A program made the position numbers and the translations under genes. A DNA stretch of 64,000 nt from Bacillus vallismortis (GTDB lineage: Bacteria; Bacillota; Bacilli; Bacillales; Bacillaceae): NCBI RefSeq assembly GCF_004116955.1, contig NZ_CP026362.1, positions 3,172,501 through 3,236,500 of the forward strand, read 5' to 3'. Of the stretch, positions 51,445-60,602 are shown piece by piece. Numbering within the stretch: the first letter of the stretch is position 1; every line of letters begins with the position of its first letter. The notes below the pieces were generated by a model. That model had not been told where the DNA came from, did no database searches, and was given only the letters and a program-made list of their open reading frames with translations.

Positions 51445-52550
51445 AAACTTTTCTCCGCCGGCCGAATCAGCCCGCAGCAGCGATAGGACATATCCTTGTA
51501 TTCTTCCACAGGCACGCCTCGATCCTTCGCAAGCAATAAAATATGCCGCAATGCTTCCTCAGCACCCGGCTGAATGAGTATTTTCCAAGGCACCCTTCGC
51601 AAAAGCACGCGGGTCGTTTCCCCAACACCCGGCTTAATCAAGTTTGTGTTGCTGATGCCGAATTGCTTTTGGATGGTCTCAATGGAAGCTAGACCGCTCC
51701 AATCTGGTTTCACACGATCGTTTTGCAACCTAAGCGCCAAACGTTCCGCTTCGTTATAAATAGACGGAAATTGCTCCGCTATTGTTTCAATGTAGATATT
51801 CGTGACATCCTCTTCGCTGAGCTCTTTGTAATATTTCGCCCCGTGAAAGTCAGACGGCCCGATCCACGTTTCATTTAGAACTGTGCGGCTGACAAGTCCT
51901 GATACAGTAGAATTCAAGCAAGCGCTCGGAATCAGAAAGTCTTCCTTCGTTCCATAGATGTCCGCGCAATGCCCCGGATCGGCAAGCACCGCAATTTCAG
52001 AGGACAGCCTTGCTCCGAAGCGTTGATTAAACCGTTTTACAGAGCGAATCAGTTCTTTCGTGATGGCGCCTTTGCCTGTCCATCCGTCGATAAACGCAAT
52101 CTTGCCCTCCGGATGATGCTTCAATAGATAATGCAACGCATTTTCATCAATTCCCCTGTCCCGAATGATAGAGATGCTGTAATGCGGCAGCGAGACATGG
52201 TACTTCACCTTGATATAACGTTTGATCAAAACACCAATCGGCGTGCCTGCTCTAGCCAAACTGCACAAAACCGCATCTTTCCCGCTTTTTTTATAAATCT
52301 GCTCCGCAACGACTCCCGTTGCTAATGCGACCTTCTGTTTGCTGTCTTCCAGCGAGGCATAAAACAGTTTCATGTATTCATCTGTCGGCTTGTATTCGAT
52401 TGGCAGCATTTCTGAATAATGGATGCCGCTTTGAATTGACTTCTCCCGTTCTTCCGTGCTTTTTTCGATGGATACAGCGGACAAGTCTTTTAATAGAAAG
52501 GTCACATCTTCTTCCGGATAGCTCCCAATACGTTCAATAACATCTTTCAA
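51441..52550 (-). CDS. StiP-like protein with C-terminal PELOTA RNA-binding domain
   Basis: A 369-residue protein. The N-terminal part (about 60-290) is of the StiP type once described as a cysteine protease and alternatively as PRTase-like, with SLARAGTPIGVLIKRYI, SISIIRDRGID and IAFIDGWTGKGAI reminiscent of PRTase loops. The C-terminal 60 residues (GETTRVLLRRVPWKIL, HILLLAKDRGVPVEEY and YRCCGLIRP) fit the PELOTA_1 domain. Start: TTG 52550, one base after the upstream stop; the frame to 52727 is a shadow of the PRTase gene. Part of the coupled Ter biosynthetic set. Confidence 0.87.
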   Translation of the reverse strand: MKDVIERIGSYPEEDVTFLLKDLSAVSIEKSTEEREKSIQSGIHYSEMLPIEYKPTDEYMKLFYASLEDSKQKVALATGVVAEQIYKKSGKDAVLCSLARAGTPIGVLIKRYIKVKYHVSLPHYSISIIRDRGIDENALHYLLKHHPEGKIAFIDGWTGKGAITKELIRSVKRFNQRFGARLSSEIAVLADPGHCADIYGTKEDFLIPSACLNSTVSGLVSRTVLNETWIGPSDFHGAKYYKELSEEDVTNIYIETIAEQFPSIYNEAERLALRLQNDRVKPDWSGLASIETIQKQFGISNTNLIKPGVGETTRVLLRRVPWKILIQPGAEEALRHILLLAKDRGVPVEEYKDMSYRCCGLIRPAEKSL

Positions 52551-52551
52551 A

Positions 52552-53931
52552 TCAGATCCACGCCTTTCCTGAGAAAGTGACAATGTGGATATGAGGCACT
52601 TCTTTTTCTTTAAACATATCAAAAATCGGCTGTAACGCCTCATCCGAAACGTCCTTCTCAAGACAGAAAAAGACTTCGTCATACGCTCCGGCAGGAAGGT
52701 TATAGACAAAATGGCGGACCTCTTCATCTTCCGGATTCATAAATGAATAACCGTTTTGCACGGCATAGCCTTGTTTCGCAACCGGGTGAATCGGGCTGCG
52801 CGTGGTAGAGTGATAGGAAACCGAACCGCCAAGTGTTGAGGCGATTTTCATTGGCAGATACATCAGCTCTCCCGTTCCAAGCACGAGCGTTCTTTTGCCC
52901 TTCCGATATTGTTCCATGTAAAGCGCTGCTTGTCGGCAGGCTTCGTGAACAGCCTTTCGCTCAGACGGTTTTACACCGAATCGCCCTGTTTCTTTCACGT
53001 AAGAATGAGTGTTTGCGGATAGTTCCGGCTGATAAGGAACGGATGTGAAGAAACCCGATAGATCAATGTTCGTTCTGTTTATCGCAGTTCCTTGCAGCTT
53101 CGGGCTGTAGTTGTAGGAGGACTCGGACAATGGCACACCCTTAAAGGAAATCCGCCCTGATAATAAAGCAACGGTTGAAATCGTGACGCCTAATTCTCGT
53201 TCAGCCTCTGCATATGCCTTCTTATGCTCCTCCGTCCTCCAGTCCAATAAAGACAGGACAGCGTATTCTTTGCGCGGAAATTTGGATTGGATATCCCGAA
53301 TCATATGTAATGCGGTTTTTCCTGTCGTGATTTCATCATCTACAAGAAGAATCGGACAGCTGTTGTTTATCATATCAGGCTCTGCGTAACACAGCTGATC
53401 AGTGGCATGGGAATGCTCTTCCACAAATGTGATCGAAGGCTCTGTGTTTCGAATCTGTTCACGGGTCGTATGGACAAATGACGCATGTTCAATGCAATCA
53501 TAAACCGCGTGTCCAAGCGCCGTCGCCGTTTCCGCAAACCCGATAACAAGCGGTGCTTCGTTCAATGTAACACGGTGCTTTTGCAGCGTTTGATAAGCAG
53601 CTTGAAGCTTGCTTTCCTCTTCTGAAAGAAATCCGTTCAAAATCTCGTTTTTTTCCTTTATCTCCTGTCCGGTTTTCCGTTCGGCGTACTCCAAAGCAAG
53701 CAGCCCGGACGCTAAAAGCGGCTTCAGCGGGTGAACCGGAATATGTTTGCCCAGCACTTTGCTGACAAATAAAAAGCCCCTTTTTTTATTCACTCTGGCG
53801 GCCATCTCAAATAATGCTTGTTCAGGTATGAAAAGCGGGTTGTCTGTGACCGACAGATCAACCGCCATATTGTCCAATATTTGAAGGGTTTTGCTGTTCA
53901 TTGAGCAAATCGGTGAAAGATCGGTTTTCAT
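52552..53931 (-). CDS. PRTase-TRSP protein of the Ter biosynthetic module
   Basis: A 459-residue phosphoribosyltransferase-like protein. The PRPP-binding motif ILLVDDEITTGKTAL (about 192-206) is intact, so activity is plausible. The C-terminal TRSP domain carries its name-giving motif in YHSTTRSPIHPVAKQGY. It probably attaches a base-like group to PRPP to make a nucleotide-like product (inference). The ATG at 53931 follows GGGGTG and lies inside the lyase gene, which it overlaps by 74 bp. Not recalled from 168. Confidence 0.88.
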   Translation of the reverse strand: MKTDLSPICSMNSKTLQILDNMAVDLSVTDNPLFIPEQALFEMAARVNKKRGFLFVSKVLGKHIPVHPLKPLLASGLLALEYAERKTGQEIKEKNEILNGFLSEEESKLQAAYQTLQKHRVTLNEAPLVIGFAETATALGHAVYDCIEHASFVHTTREQIRNTEPSITFVEEHSHATDQLCYAEPDMINNSCPILLVDDEITTGKTALHMIRDIQSKFPRKEYAVLSLLDWRTEEHKKAYAEAERELGVTISTVALLSGRISFKGVPLSESSYNYSPKLQGTAINRTNIDLSGFFTSVPYQPELSANTHSYVKETGRFGVKPSERKAVHEACRQAALYMEQYRKGKRTLVLGTGELMYLPMKIASTLGGSVSYHSTTRSPIHPVAKQGYAVQNGYSFMNPEDEEVRHFVYNLPAGAYDEVFFCLEKDVSDEALQPIFDMFKEKEVPHIHIVTFSGKAWI

Positions 53932-55018
53932 GATACACCCCATAAATTTCTGATTTTAATAAGATTTTTTCAGCCCATTTCATATGAGGCTTGATTTCAT
54001 TCATTTTGTTAGAAAAATGGCTTTTCATCACGCCGATTGAACCGTTTCCGTGATGAATAATGCTTGACGCATCGAGATAGTCTTCCTTTGTTACGACATA
54101 CAGGCTGTTCACAATTTTGAGATGGGTCGGATGGATGACCGTTTTTCCGTGGATGCCGTTGGCGATGTCAAGTTCGGTCTCTTTCACCAAACCTTTTATA
54201 TAATCATTCAGCTCAACTGGCTGGTGTGCCGAAAGCAGATGCGGCTTTTGCGGTGCCTGAAAATACTCCCATACAGGGCCAGAAATGACGAACTCCCGGC
54301 CGAAGTAATTGATGATATCTGACATAAAGTCCGCAATCATGCGGATATCATAAATCGTTTGCTTCGGCTTTCTTCTGATGCCGTATAATCCGCATAAATC
54401 AGTCGCACCGATCCGCACATTTAAGATCAAATCCTGATGCTGATGCAAAACCATACTCAGTTCAGACAAAGCAGCAGCTCTAGTCTCTTTCATTAACAAA
54501 TCGGGTGTTTCCAATATCGGCATGCCGTAAAGCGGCACCATCATGCGACTCGATATGTCTTCAAGTGCTTCAACATAGTCACTGGCGTTTTTTGCTGAGA
54601 ATTTTGGGAACACAAATCCGGTTAACAAATGGAGTGCAGGCCTCAGGGTATCGGCTAATTGCAGCATCTGTTTCGGAGACCGTACACGCACAAACATAAA
54701 TGGGAGATGGTCCGGCTTTATCGTGCGGTGCTGGATCGCCTGCTCGATCAACCCTAATTGATGGCTCACATTATGTTCAGCCCGCTTGACCTCATGATCT
54801 CCAATCGCATCCTCCAGACAGAAAACAATAGATGATATATCCTCATATTTGCGCTTTGTTATCACCGCCGCTATGTCCGGGCGGGTTGCCGGCATATATA
54901 ATACGGCCCCCAGTGCGTGCTCAAGCAGCTTTTTAGGCGACTCTTTCGTGACCTGTTTCGGCGCTTGATAAAATACATTTTCTTCTTGATGTGTTGATAA
55001 ATAGTGAAAATACCGCAC
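53858..55018 (-). CDS. CitE-like C-C bond lyase of the Ter biosynthetic module
   Basis: A 386-residue TIM-barrel protein of the HpcH/HpaI-CitE class (Pfam C-C_Bond_Lyase, from memory). Conserved features: ALGAVLYMPATRPDIAAVI near 40-58, FCLEDAIGD (metal-binding acidic residues), FMFVRVRSPKQM and GFVFPKF. Reaction unknown; it probably forms or splits a C-C bond in the metabolite. The start is GTG at 55018 (MRYFHYLSTHQ), 6 bp after GAGGTG; the upstream frame to 55216 is an antisense-like extension into yceF's 3' flank. It follows yceF after a terminator-like hairpin and is absent from 168, as far as I recall. Confidence 0.87.
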   Translation of the reverse strand: MRYFHYLSTHQEENVFYQAPKQVTKESPKKLLEHALGAVLYMPATRPDIAAVITKRKYEDISSIVFCLEDAIGDHEVKRAEHNVSHQLGLIEQAIQHRTIKPDHLPFMFVRVRSPKQMLQLADTLRPALHLLTGFVFPKFSAKNASDYVEALEDISSRMMVPLYGMPILETPDLLMKETRAAALSELSMVLHQHQDLILNVRIGATDLCGLYGIRRKPKQTIYDIRMIADFMSDIINYFGREFVISGPVWEYFQAPQKPHLLSAHQPVELNDYIKGLVKETELDIANGIHGKTVIHPTHLKIVNSLYVVTKEDYLDASSIIHHGNGSIGVMKSHFSNKMNEIKPHMKWAEKILLKSEIYGVYHENRSFTDLLNEQQNPSNIGQYGG

Positions 55019-55040
55019 ACACGTCACCTCTTTTCTGTAA

Positions 55041-55071
55041 CAAAAAAGGAAGGACATCAACCTCCCTCCTT
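55041..55071 (-). terminator. Terminator-like hairpin between yceF and the lyase gene
   Basis: Minus strand AAGGAGGGA / TCCTTCCTT (9 bp with one G-T pair) and a TTTTTTG tail, 9 bp after the yceF stop. It would split the Ter transcript into yceCDEF and the downstream biosynthetic genes, allowing partial read-through. Confidence 0.65.
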
Positions 55072-55079
55072 GTTTTGTT

Positions 55080-55853
55080 TTATTCTTCTTTTGACGCGGC
55101 TGTTTGTTCGCGCACTTGCTTTTGTTTGTTGATATAGTGAATGATGAATGTAATGGCAAAAGCAGCGATAATGATAATGAAGAATACAGAGTGCGGCATT
55201 TCATAATGGAAGGCACTCCCCGCCATTTTCAGCGCGATAATACCGATTAATACGAATGCTGTATTTTCCAGCTCAGGAATTTTATCAATCAGTACAAGGA
55301 AGACTTTTGCCACTGTACGCATCATTAAAATACCAAGCATACCACCGACCAAAAGCACCCATACTTTTTCTGAAACCGCAAACGCGGCCAGGATGCTGTC
55401 CACAGAGAAGGCAAGATCCATCAATTCAACTGAAATAACAGTCGCCCAGAAGATACCGAACGTGCGGACCATCCAAGAATTTTTCTTCATGCCGTCCGTT
55501 TCATCTTCTTTTTCACCGATCCAGAAATGCTTAATGACGAGCCAAGCGAGATAAAGCGCGCCGAGCACCTTGATCCACCAAAACTTAATGAGGAGCATAC
55601 CGAGCCCGATAAAAATAAACCTGAATATATAAGCTCCAAATAAACCATACGTTAACGCTTTTTTTCGCTGTTTTTCCGGCAGGTGCTTGACCATCACCGC
55701 AAGAACAAGCGCATTATCGGCCGACAAGAGGCCTTCCAAAACAACAAGGGAACCGATCAGACCCCAGGAAACAGGATCTGACAGCACTTCCCCCCACATT
55801 TTCCAATCGAAAAATGAAGCATACGTAGACATGATATGATGTAAAAAGTCCAA
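55080..55853 (-). CDS. yceF: YceF/MeeF, TerC-family membrane protein (Mn export)
   Basis: A 257-residue TerC protein with about seven membrane helices. The family acidic motifs are present in helices: GLLSADNALVLAVMVKH and SVELMDLAFSVDSILAAF. In B. subtilis the protein (MeeF) and its paralogue MeeY are reported to export manganese and to help load metal onto secreted proteins. It is the fourth gene of yceCDEF; the ATG at 55853 follows AAAGGAGG. The C terminus is cytosolic and charged. Confidence 0.94.
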   Translation of the reverse strand: MDFLHHIMSTYASFFDWKMWGEVLSDPVSWGLIGSLVVLEGLLSADNALVLAVMVKHLPEKQRKKALTYGLFGAYIFRFIFIGLGMLLIKFWWIKVLGALYLAWLVIKHFWIGEKEDETDGMKKNSWMVRTFGIFWATVISVELMDLAFSVDSILAAFAVSEKVWVLLVGGMLGILMMRTVAKVFLVLIDKIPELENTAFVLIGIIALKMAGSAFHYEMPHSVFFIIIIAAFAITFIIHYINKQKQVREQTAASKEE

Positions 55854-55904
55854 GTTTTTTCCTCCTTTTAATTGAAAACGGTGACGTCTCTATTTGTCAC
55901 TCGC

Positions 55905-56483
55905 TTACACTTGCAAACCGTAATTCCGGCACAACGCAGCCAGCCCGCCGGAAAAACCGCTGCCGATCGCATTGAATTTCCACTCGCCGCCGTGTCTGTA
56001 AAGCTCACAAACGACAACAGCTGTTTCAATAGAAAAATCCTCTCCCAAATCGAAGCGAAGAAGTTCATTCTGCGTCTCCTCGTCCACAATGCGCACAAAT
56101 GCATTGGAAACTTGTCCAAAGTTTTGGCTGCGTGCTTCGGCGTCGTGGATGGTCACTGTGATCCCGATTTTCTCAATGTGAGCAGGGATTTTTGAAAAAT
56201 CAACGATAATCTGCTCATCATCTCCGTCACCCTCACCCGTGCGGTTGTCACCCGTATGGATGACACCGCCGCTCGGATGCTCAAGGTTATTATAGAAGAC
56301 GAAATCGAGATCATTCACGCAGTTGTCATGCGCATCAACTAAAAAAGCTGAAGCATCCAGGTCAAAATCGTGTCCGCCGGAGTACTTGTTTGTGTCCCAG
56401 CCTAAGCCGATCACCGCTTTTGCGAGTCCCGGATTTGTTTTCGTTAAGTCAATGCGCTGTCCTTTTGATAATTGAATGGCCAT
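55905..56483 (-). CDS. yceE: YceE, TerD-domain protein
   Basis: A 192-residue cytosolic TerD protein. Calcium-type acidic loops are [18 protein letters not shown] and [13 protein letters not shown]; the C-terminal part [18 protein letters not shown] to [13 protein letters not shown] is conserved. It resembles YceD closely (tandem duplication). The ATG at 56483 follows GAGAGAGG; the longer frame to 56699 is a shadow of yceD. TerD proteins bind Ca2+ and act in stress protection with TerC. Confidence 0.93.
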   Translation of the reverse strand: MAIQLSKGQRIDLTKTNPGLAKAVIGLGWDTNKYSGGHDFDLDASAFLVDAHDNCVNDLDFVFYNNLEHPSGGVIHTGDNRTGEGDGDDEQIIVDFSKIPAHIEKIGITVTIHDAEARSQNFGQVSNAFVRIVDEETQNELLRFDLGEDFSIETAVVVCELYRHGGEWKFNAIGSGFSGGLAALCRNYGLQV

Positions 56484-56517
56484 ACTGCCTCTCTCCTTTC
56501 TGCTCTTCGTATTTGTC

Positions 56518-57099
56518 TTAACCGATTTGCAAACCGTAGTCTGTTGCGATGCGGGCAAGGCCGCCTTGGTAGCCTGAGCCGATCGCCGAAAATTTCCACT
56601 CGCCGTTATGTCTGTAAAGCTCCCCTGCAATGATTGCTGTTTCAATAGAGAAATCTTCCGCAAGGTCGTAACGGATGAGCTCTTCATTTGTTTCTTCATT
56701 TACGATGCGAACGAACGTGTTTGATACTTGTCCAAAGTTTTGGCTGCGTGCTTCCGCTTCGTGAATGGTGATCACAAATGAGATTTTTTCAATATTAGCG
56801 GGCACAGCGCTGAGATTCACTTTGACATTCTCGTCGTCGCCTTCTCCAGCACCTGTCAGGTTATCGCCTGAATGGACGACTGAACCATTGCCTCCTTCAA
56901 GCTGGTTGTAGAAAATAAAATCATTTGGAGACGCGCATTTGCCCGCAGCGTCTAACAGAAACACACTAGAGTCAAGGTCGAAGTCATGTCCGCCGTCATA
57001 CTTATTCGTATCCCAGCCTAAACCGACAACGACCTTTGAAAGTCCCGGATTTGTTTTTGTTAAATCTACTTTTTGTCCTTTTGCCAATGAAATTGCCAT
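56518..57099 (-). CDS. yceD: YceD, TerD-domain protein
   Basis: A 193-residue TerD protein with acidic loops [18 protein letters not shown] and [12 protein letters not shown], closely similar to YceE along its whole length. The ATG at 57099 follows GGAGTGG. It lies between yceC and yceE in the operon that in B. subtilis is induced by cell-envelope stress and general stress. Confidence 0.93.
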   Translation of the reverse strand: MAISLAKGQKVDLTKTNPGLSKVVVGLGWDTNKYDGGHDFDLDSSVFLLDAAGKCASPNDFIFYNQLEGGNGSVVHSGDNLTGAGEGDDENVKVNLSAVPANIEKISFVITIHEAEARSQNFGQVSNTFVRIVNEETNEELIRYDLAEDFSIETAIIAGELYRHNGEWKFSAIGSGYQGGLARIATDYGLQIG

Positions 57100-57122
57100 G
57101 TTTCATCCACTCCTTTTTTCTT

Positions 57123-57725
57123 TTATACGTATCGGCTGATAATATCTTCTAATCTCGTATCGTTTGTGCCTTCACCGATCGCCGCGAATTTCCACTCGCC
57201 GTCCTGGCGGTAGATTTCAGCCGTAATCAGGCTTGTTCTGCCGGCATAGTTGTCTTTTAAATTGTATTTGAGCATTTCTTCATTTTTAGATTGATTGACC
57301 ACACGGATAAACGCATTTTGAATCATGCCGAAATCTTGTTTTCTTCTGACACAATCGTAAATATTAACGACAAATACAAGCCTGTCGATATTTGCAGGCA
57401 CTTTCCCCAAATCTATCATAATTTGTTCGTCATCACCCGCACCGTCGCCTGTCAGGTTATCGCCTGTGTGTTTGACACCGCCGCAGCGGCTTTTCAGGTT
57501 GCCGAAATAGATGATATTTTTCTTATCGGTGAATTTGCCGTTTTCCAGCATCAATACTGAAGCGTCACAGTCGATATTGGGTCCGCCCCCGCCGAGCAGC
57601 TTTCCGAAAAAACCGCCTCCGCCGGATGAAACCGGGTCCCAGCCGAGACCGACCATCAATTTTGATAAGCCCGCTTTTCCTTTTGTTAAATCAATACGCT
57701 GACCTTTTTCTAAAGAAATCGCCAC
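57123..57725 (-). CDS. yceC: YceC, TerD-domain protein
   Basis: A 200-residue TerD protein, the most divergent of the three; it has a Gly-rich insert (SSGGGGFFGKLLGGGGPNID, about 33-52) before the first acidic loop and a Cys pair absent from YceD/E. Acidic loop GDGAGDDEQIMID is kept. The start is GTG at 57725, 8 bp after AGGAG; the earlier GTG at 57734 overlaps the site. It is the first gene of the Ter operon, downstream of the ECF-type promoter at 57815-57843. Confidence 0.92.
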   Translation of the reverse strand: MAISLEKGQRIDLTKGKAGLSKLMVGLGWDPVSSGGGGFFGKLLGGGGPNIDCDASVLMLENGKFTDKKNIIYFGNLKSRCGGVKHTGDNLTGDGAGDDEQIMIDLGKVPANIDRLVFVVNIYDCVRRKQDFGMIQNAFIRVVNQSKNEEMLKYNLKDNYAGRTSLITAEIYRQDGEWKFAAIGEGTNDTRLEDIISRYV

Positions 57726-57814
57726 ACGATTCACTCCTAATCATCAAGATGTGAATATAGTCACATTTATTTTTACGTACAAAGGGAAGATGAGTATGCC
57801 GTAAATTATTAATA

Positions 57815-57843
57815 GATACGTTTGTTATTATAGCAAAGTTTCA
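57815..57843 (-). promoter_or_regulatory. ECF-sigma promoter of the Ter operon, overlapping a sigma-A extended -10
   Basis: Minus strand TGAAAC (57838-57843) and CGTATC (57815-57820) with 17 bp between match the SigW/SigM/SigX type (TGAAAC-N16/17-CGTA). Within the spacer is TGC-TATAAT (57827-57835), a perfect extended -10 for sigma-A. In 168 yceCDEF is known to respond to SigW, SigM, SigX and SigB, which supports this. Confidence 0.8.
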
Positions 57844-58012
57844 TAAAAGTTAAGAATAATTGACGAAAATCCTCGAAAAAAACTTCCATATTTGATGTGT
57901 TTTTTGCAAATCATATGAATTGTGATTCTAAAACAAACCATTTGACGTGAGCGAGTCATTTTGCCTATTCTTGTGTCACATTCTAAAAAACAGACAGAAA
58001 GGAAGCGGCCTT

Positions 58013-59008
58013 TTGATTCATTTCAGCATACTTGACCAGGCACCTGTTTCTAAAGGAGAAAGCCCTGTGACAACTCTTCAGCATTCGGTTGAGCTGGCCG
58101 GATTAAGCGAACAGTGGGGATATAAGCGTTATTGGTTTGCCGAACATCACAGCACGAAAGGACTAGCAAGCACAGCGCCTGAAATCATGATCGCCCGCAT
58201 CGCGGCACAGACAAACACGATTCGTGTCGGATCAGGCGGCGTGCTGCTGCCCCAGTACAGCCCGTTTAAGGTGGCCGAAACCTTTCGCCAGCTTGAAGCA
58301 CTGTATCCAAACCGGATTGACCTCGGTGTCGGGCGTTCTCCCGGAGGCACGACAAAAACCCGTCTTGCGCTAACGGACGGGGTGAAAAAAAGCTTAACCG
58401 ATTTCAACAGACAACTGCAGGATGTCTCTTATTTTCTCACAGATTCGCTTCCTGGCGGGCATCCGTATGCCGGAATCAAAGCGGCGCCTCTTGTTGACAC
58501 CGCACCGGAGCTATGGGTGCTCGGTCTCGGAGAAAACAGCGCAAGGCGCGCGGCGCATCAGGGGATTGGATATGTATTTGGGCATTTCATTAATCCCGAG
58601 CGAGGAGAAAATGCGTTTCACATCTATCGGGAAAGCTTTCGGCCGTCAGCTCACTTCTCGTCTCCGGCCGCACTGTTTACGATTTTTGTCATTTGCGCAA
58701 AAACAGATGAAGAGGCAGAAGAGCTGGCGTTAAGCCAGGATTTATGGCTACTTCGCGTCGGAAAAGGCTTGGACAGCCGCGTGCCGAGCATCGAGGAAGC
58801 AAAAACGCATTCCTACACAGAGTCCGATAAAAAGCTCATAGAAGAAAACAGAAAGCGAATGGTGATCGGTTCCCCAAACACTGTCAAACAGCAGCTTTTA
58901 GAGCTTACAGACCGCTATGAAACAAATGAAATCATGGTTCTGTGCAATGTGTTTGATTTCGAGGCGAAAAAGGAATCATATGAGCGGCTTGCCGGGCTGT
59001 TTCTCTAA
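58013..59008 (+). CDS. yceB: YceB, luciferase-like flavin monooxygenase
   Basis: A 331-residue bacterial luciferase-like (LLM) monooxygenase. Conserved: LDQAPVSKG near the start, YWFAEHHSTKGLASTAPEI, GSGGVLLPQYSPFKVAETF and RIDLGVGRSPGGT. It would oxidise an unknown compound with FMNH2. The start is TTG at 58013 (MIHFSILDQ) after AAAGGAAGCGG; the upstream frame to 57947 is unlike the family. It is divergent from the Ter operon and ends in a terminator shared with znuB. Confidence 0.9.
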   Translation: MIHFSILDQAPVSKGESPVTTLQHSVELAGLSEQWGYKRYWFAEHHSTKGLASTAPEIMIARIAAQTNTIRVGSGGVLLPQYSPFKVAETFRQLEALYPNRIDLGVGRSPGGTTKTRLALTDGVKKSLTDFNRQLQDVSYFLTDSLPGGHPYAGIKAAPLVDTAPELWVLGLGENSARRAAHQGIGYVFGHFINPERGENAFHIYRESFRPSAHFSSPAALFTIFVICAKTDEEAEELALSQDLWLLRVGKGLDSRVPSIEEAKTHSYTESDKKLIEENRKRMVIGSPNTVKQQLLELTDRYETNEIMVLCNVFDFEAKKESYERLAGLFL

Positions 59009-59010
59009 AA

Positions 59011-59040
59011 AAAGCAGTTTTTCCAATGGAAAAACTGCTT
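59011..59040. terminator. Bidirectional terminator yceB/znuB
   Basis: AAAGCAGTTTTTCC-AATG-GGAAAAACTGCTTT has a long, perfect stem and T-rich ends on both strands, between convergent yceB and znuB. Confidence 0.9.
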
Positions 59041-59046
59041 TTTGCG

Positions 59047-60542
<1,496 letters not shown>

Positions 60543-60567
60543 GTCAATCTTCCTTTCTCACAAAGAA

Positions 60568-60595
60568 ATAGTGTGCACCCTCCGGCGCACACTAT
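60568..60595 (-). terminator. Hairpin between znuA and znuC (attenuator-like)
   Basis: Minus strand ATAGTGTGC-(G)-CC / GG-(G)-TGCACACTAT stem with small loop, followed by TTTCTTTG. It follows the znuA stop by 7 bp, inside the operon. It could stop most transcripts or shield the 3' end of znuA mRNA, giving more binding protein than transporter. Confidence 0.75.
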
Positions 60596-60602
60596 CTTAT
60601 GA

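Noticed and set aside
52551..52727. N-terminal extension of the StiP-like gene
   Set aside because: The added residues are basic and low-complexity, and are a shadow of the PRTase C terminus; TTG 52550 fits the family length.
56484..56699. N-terminal extension of yceE
   Set aside because: It lies within the yceD coding region in another frame; ATG 56483 has a ribosome binding site and matches the TerD N terminus.
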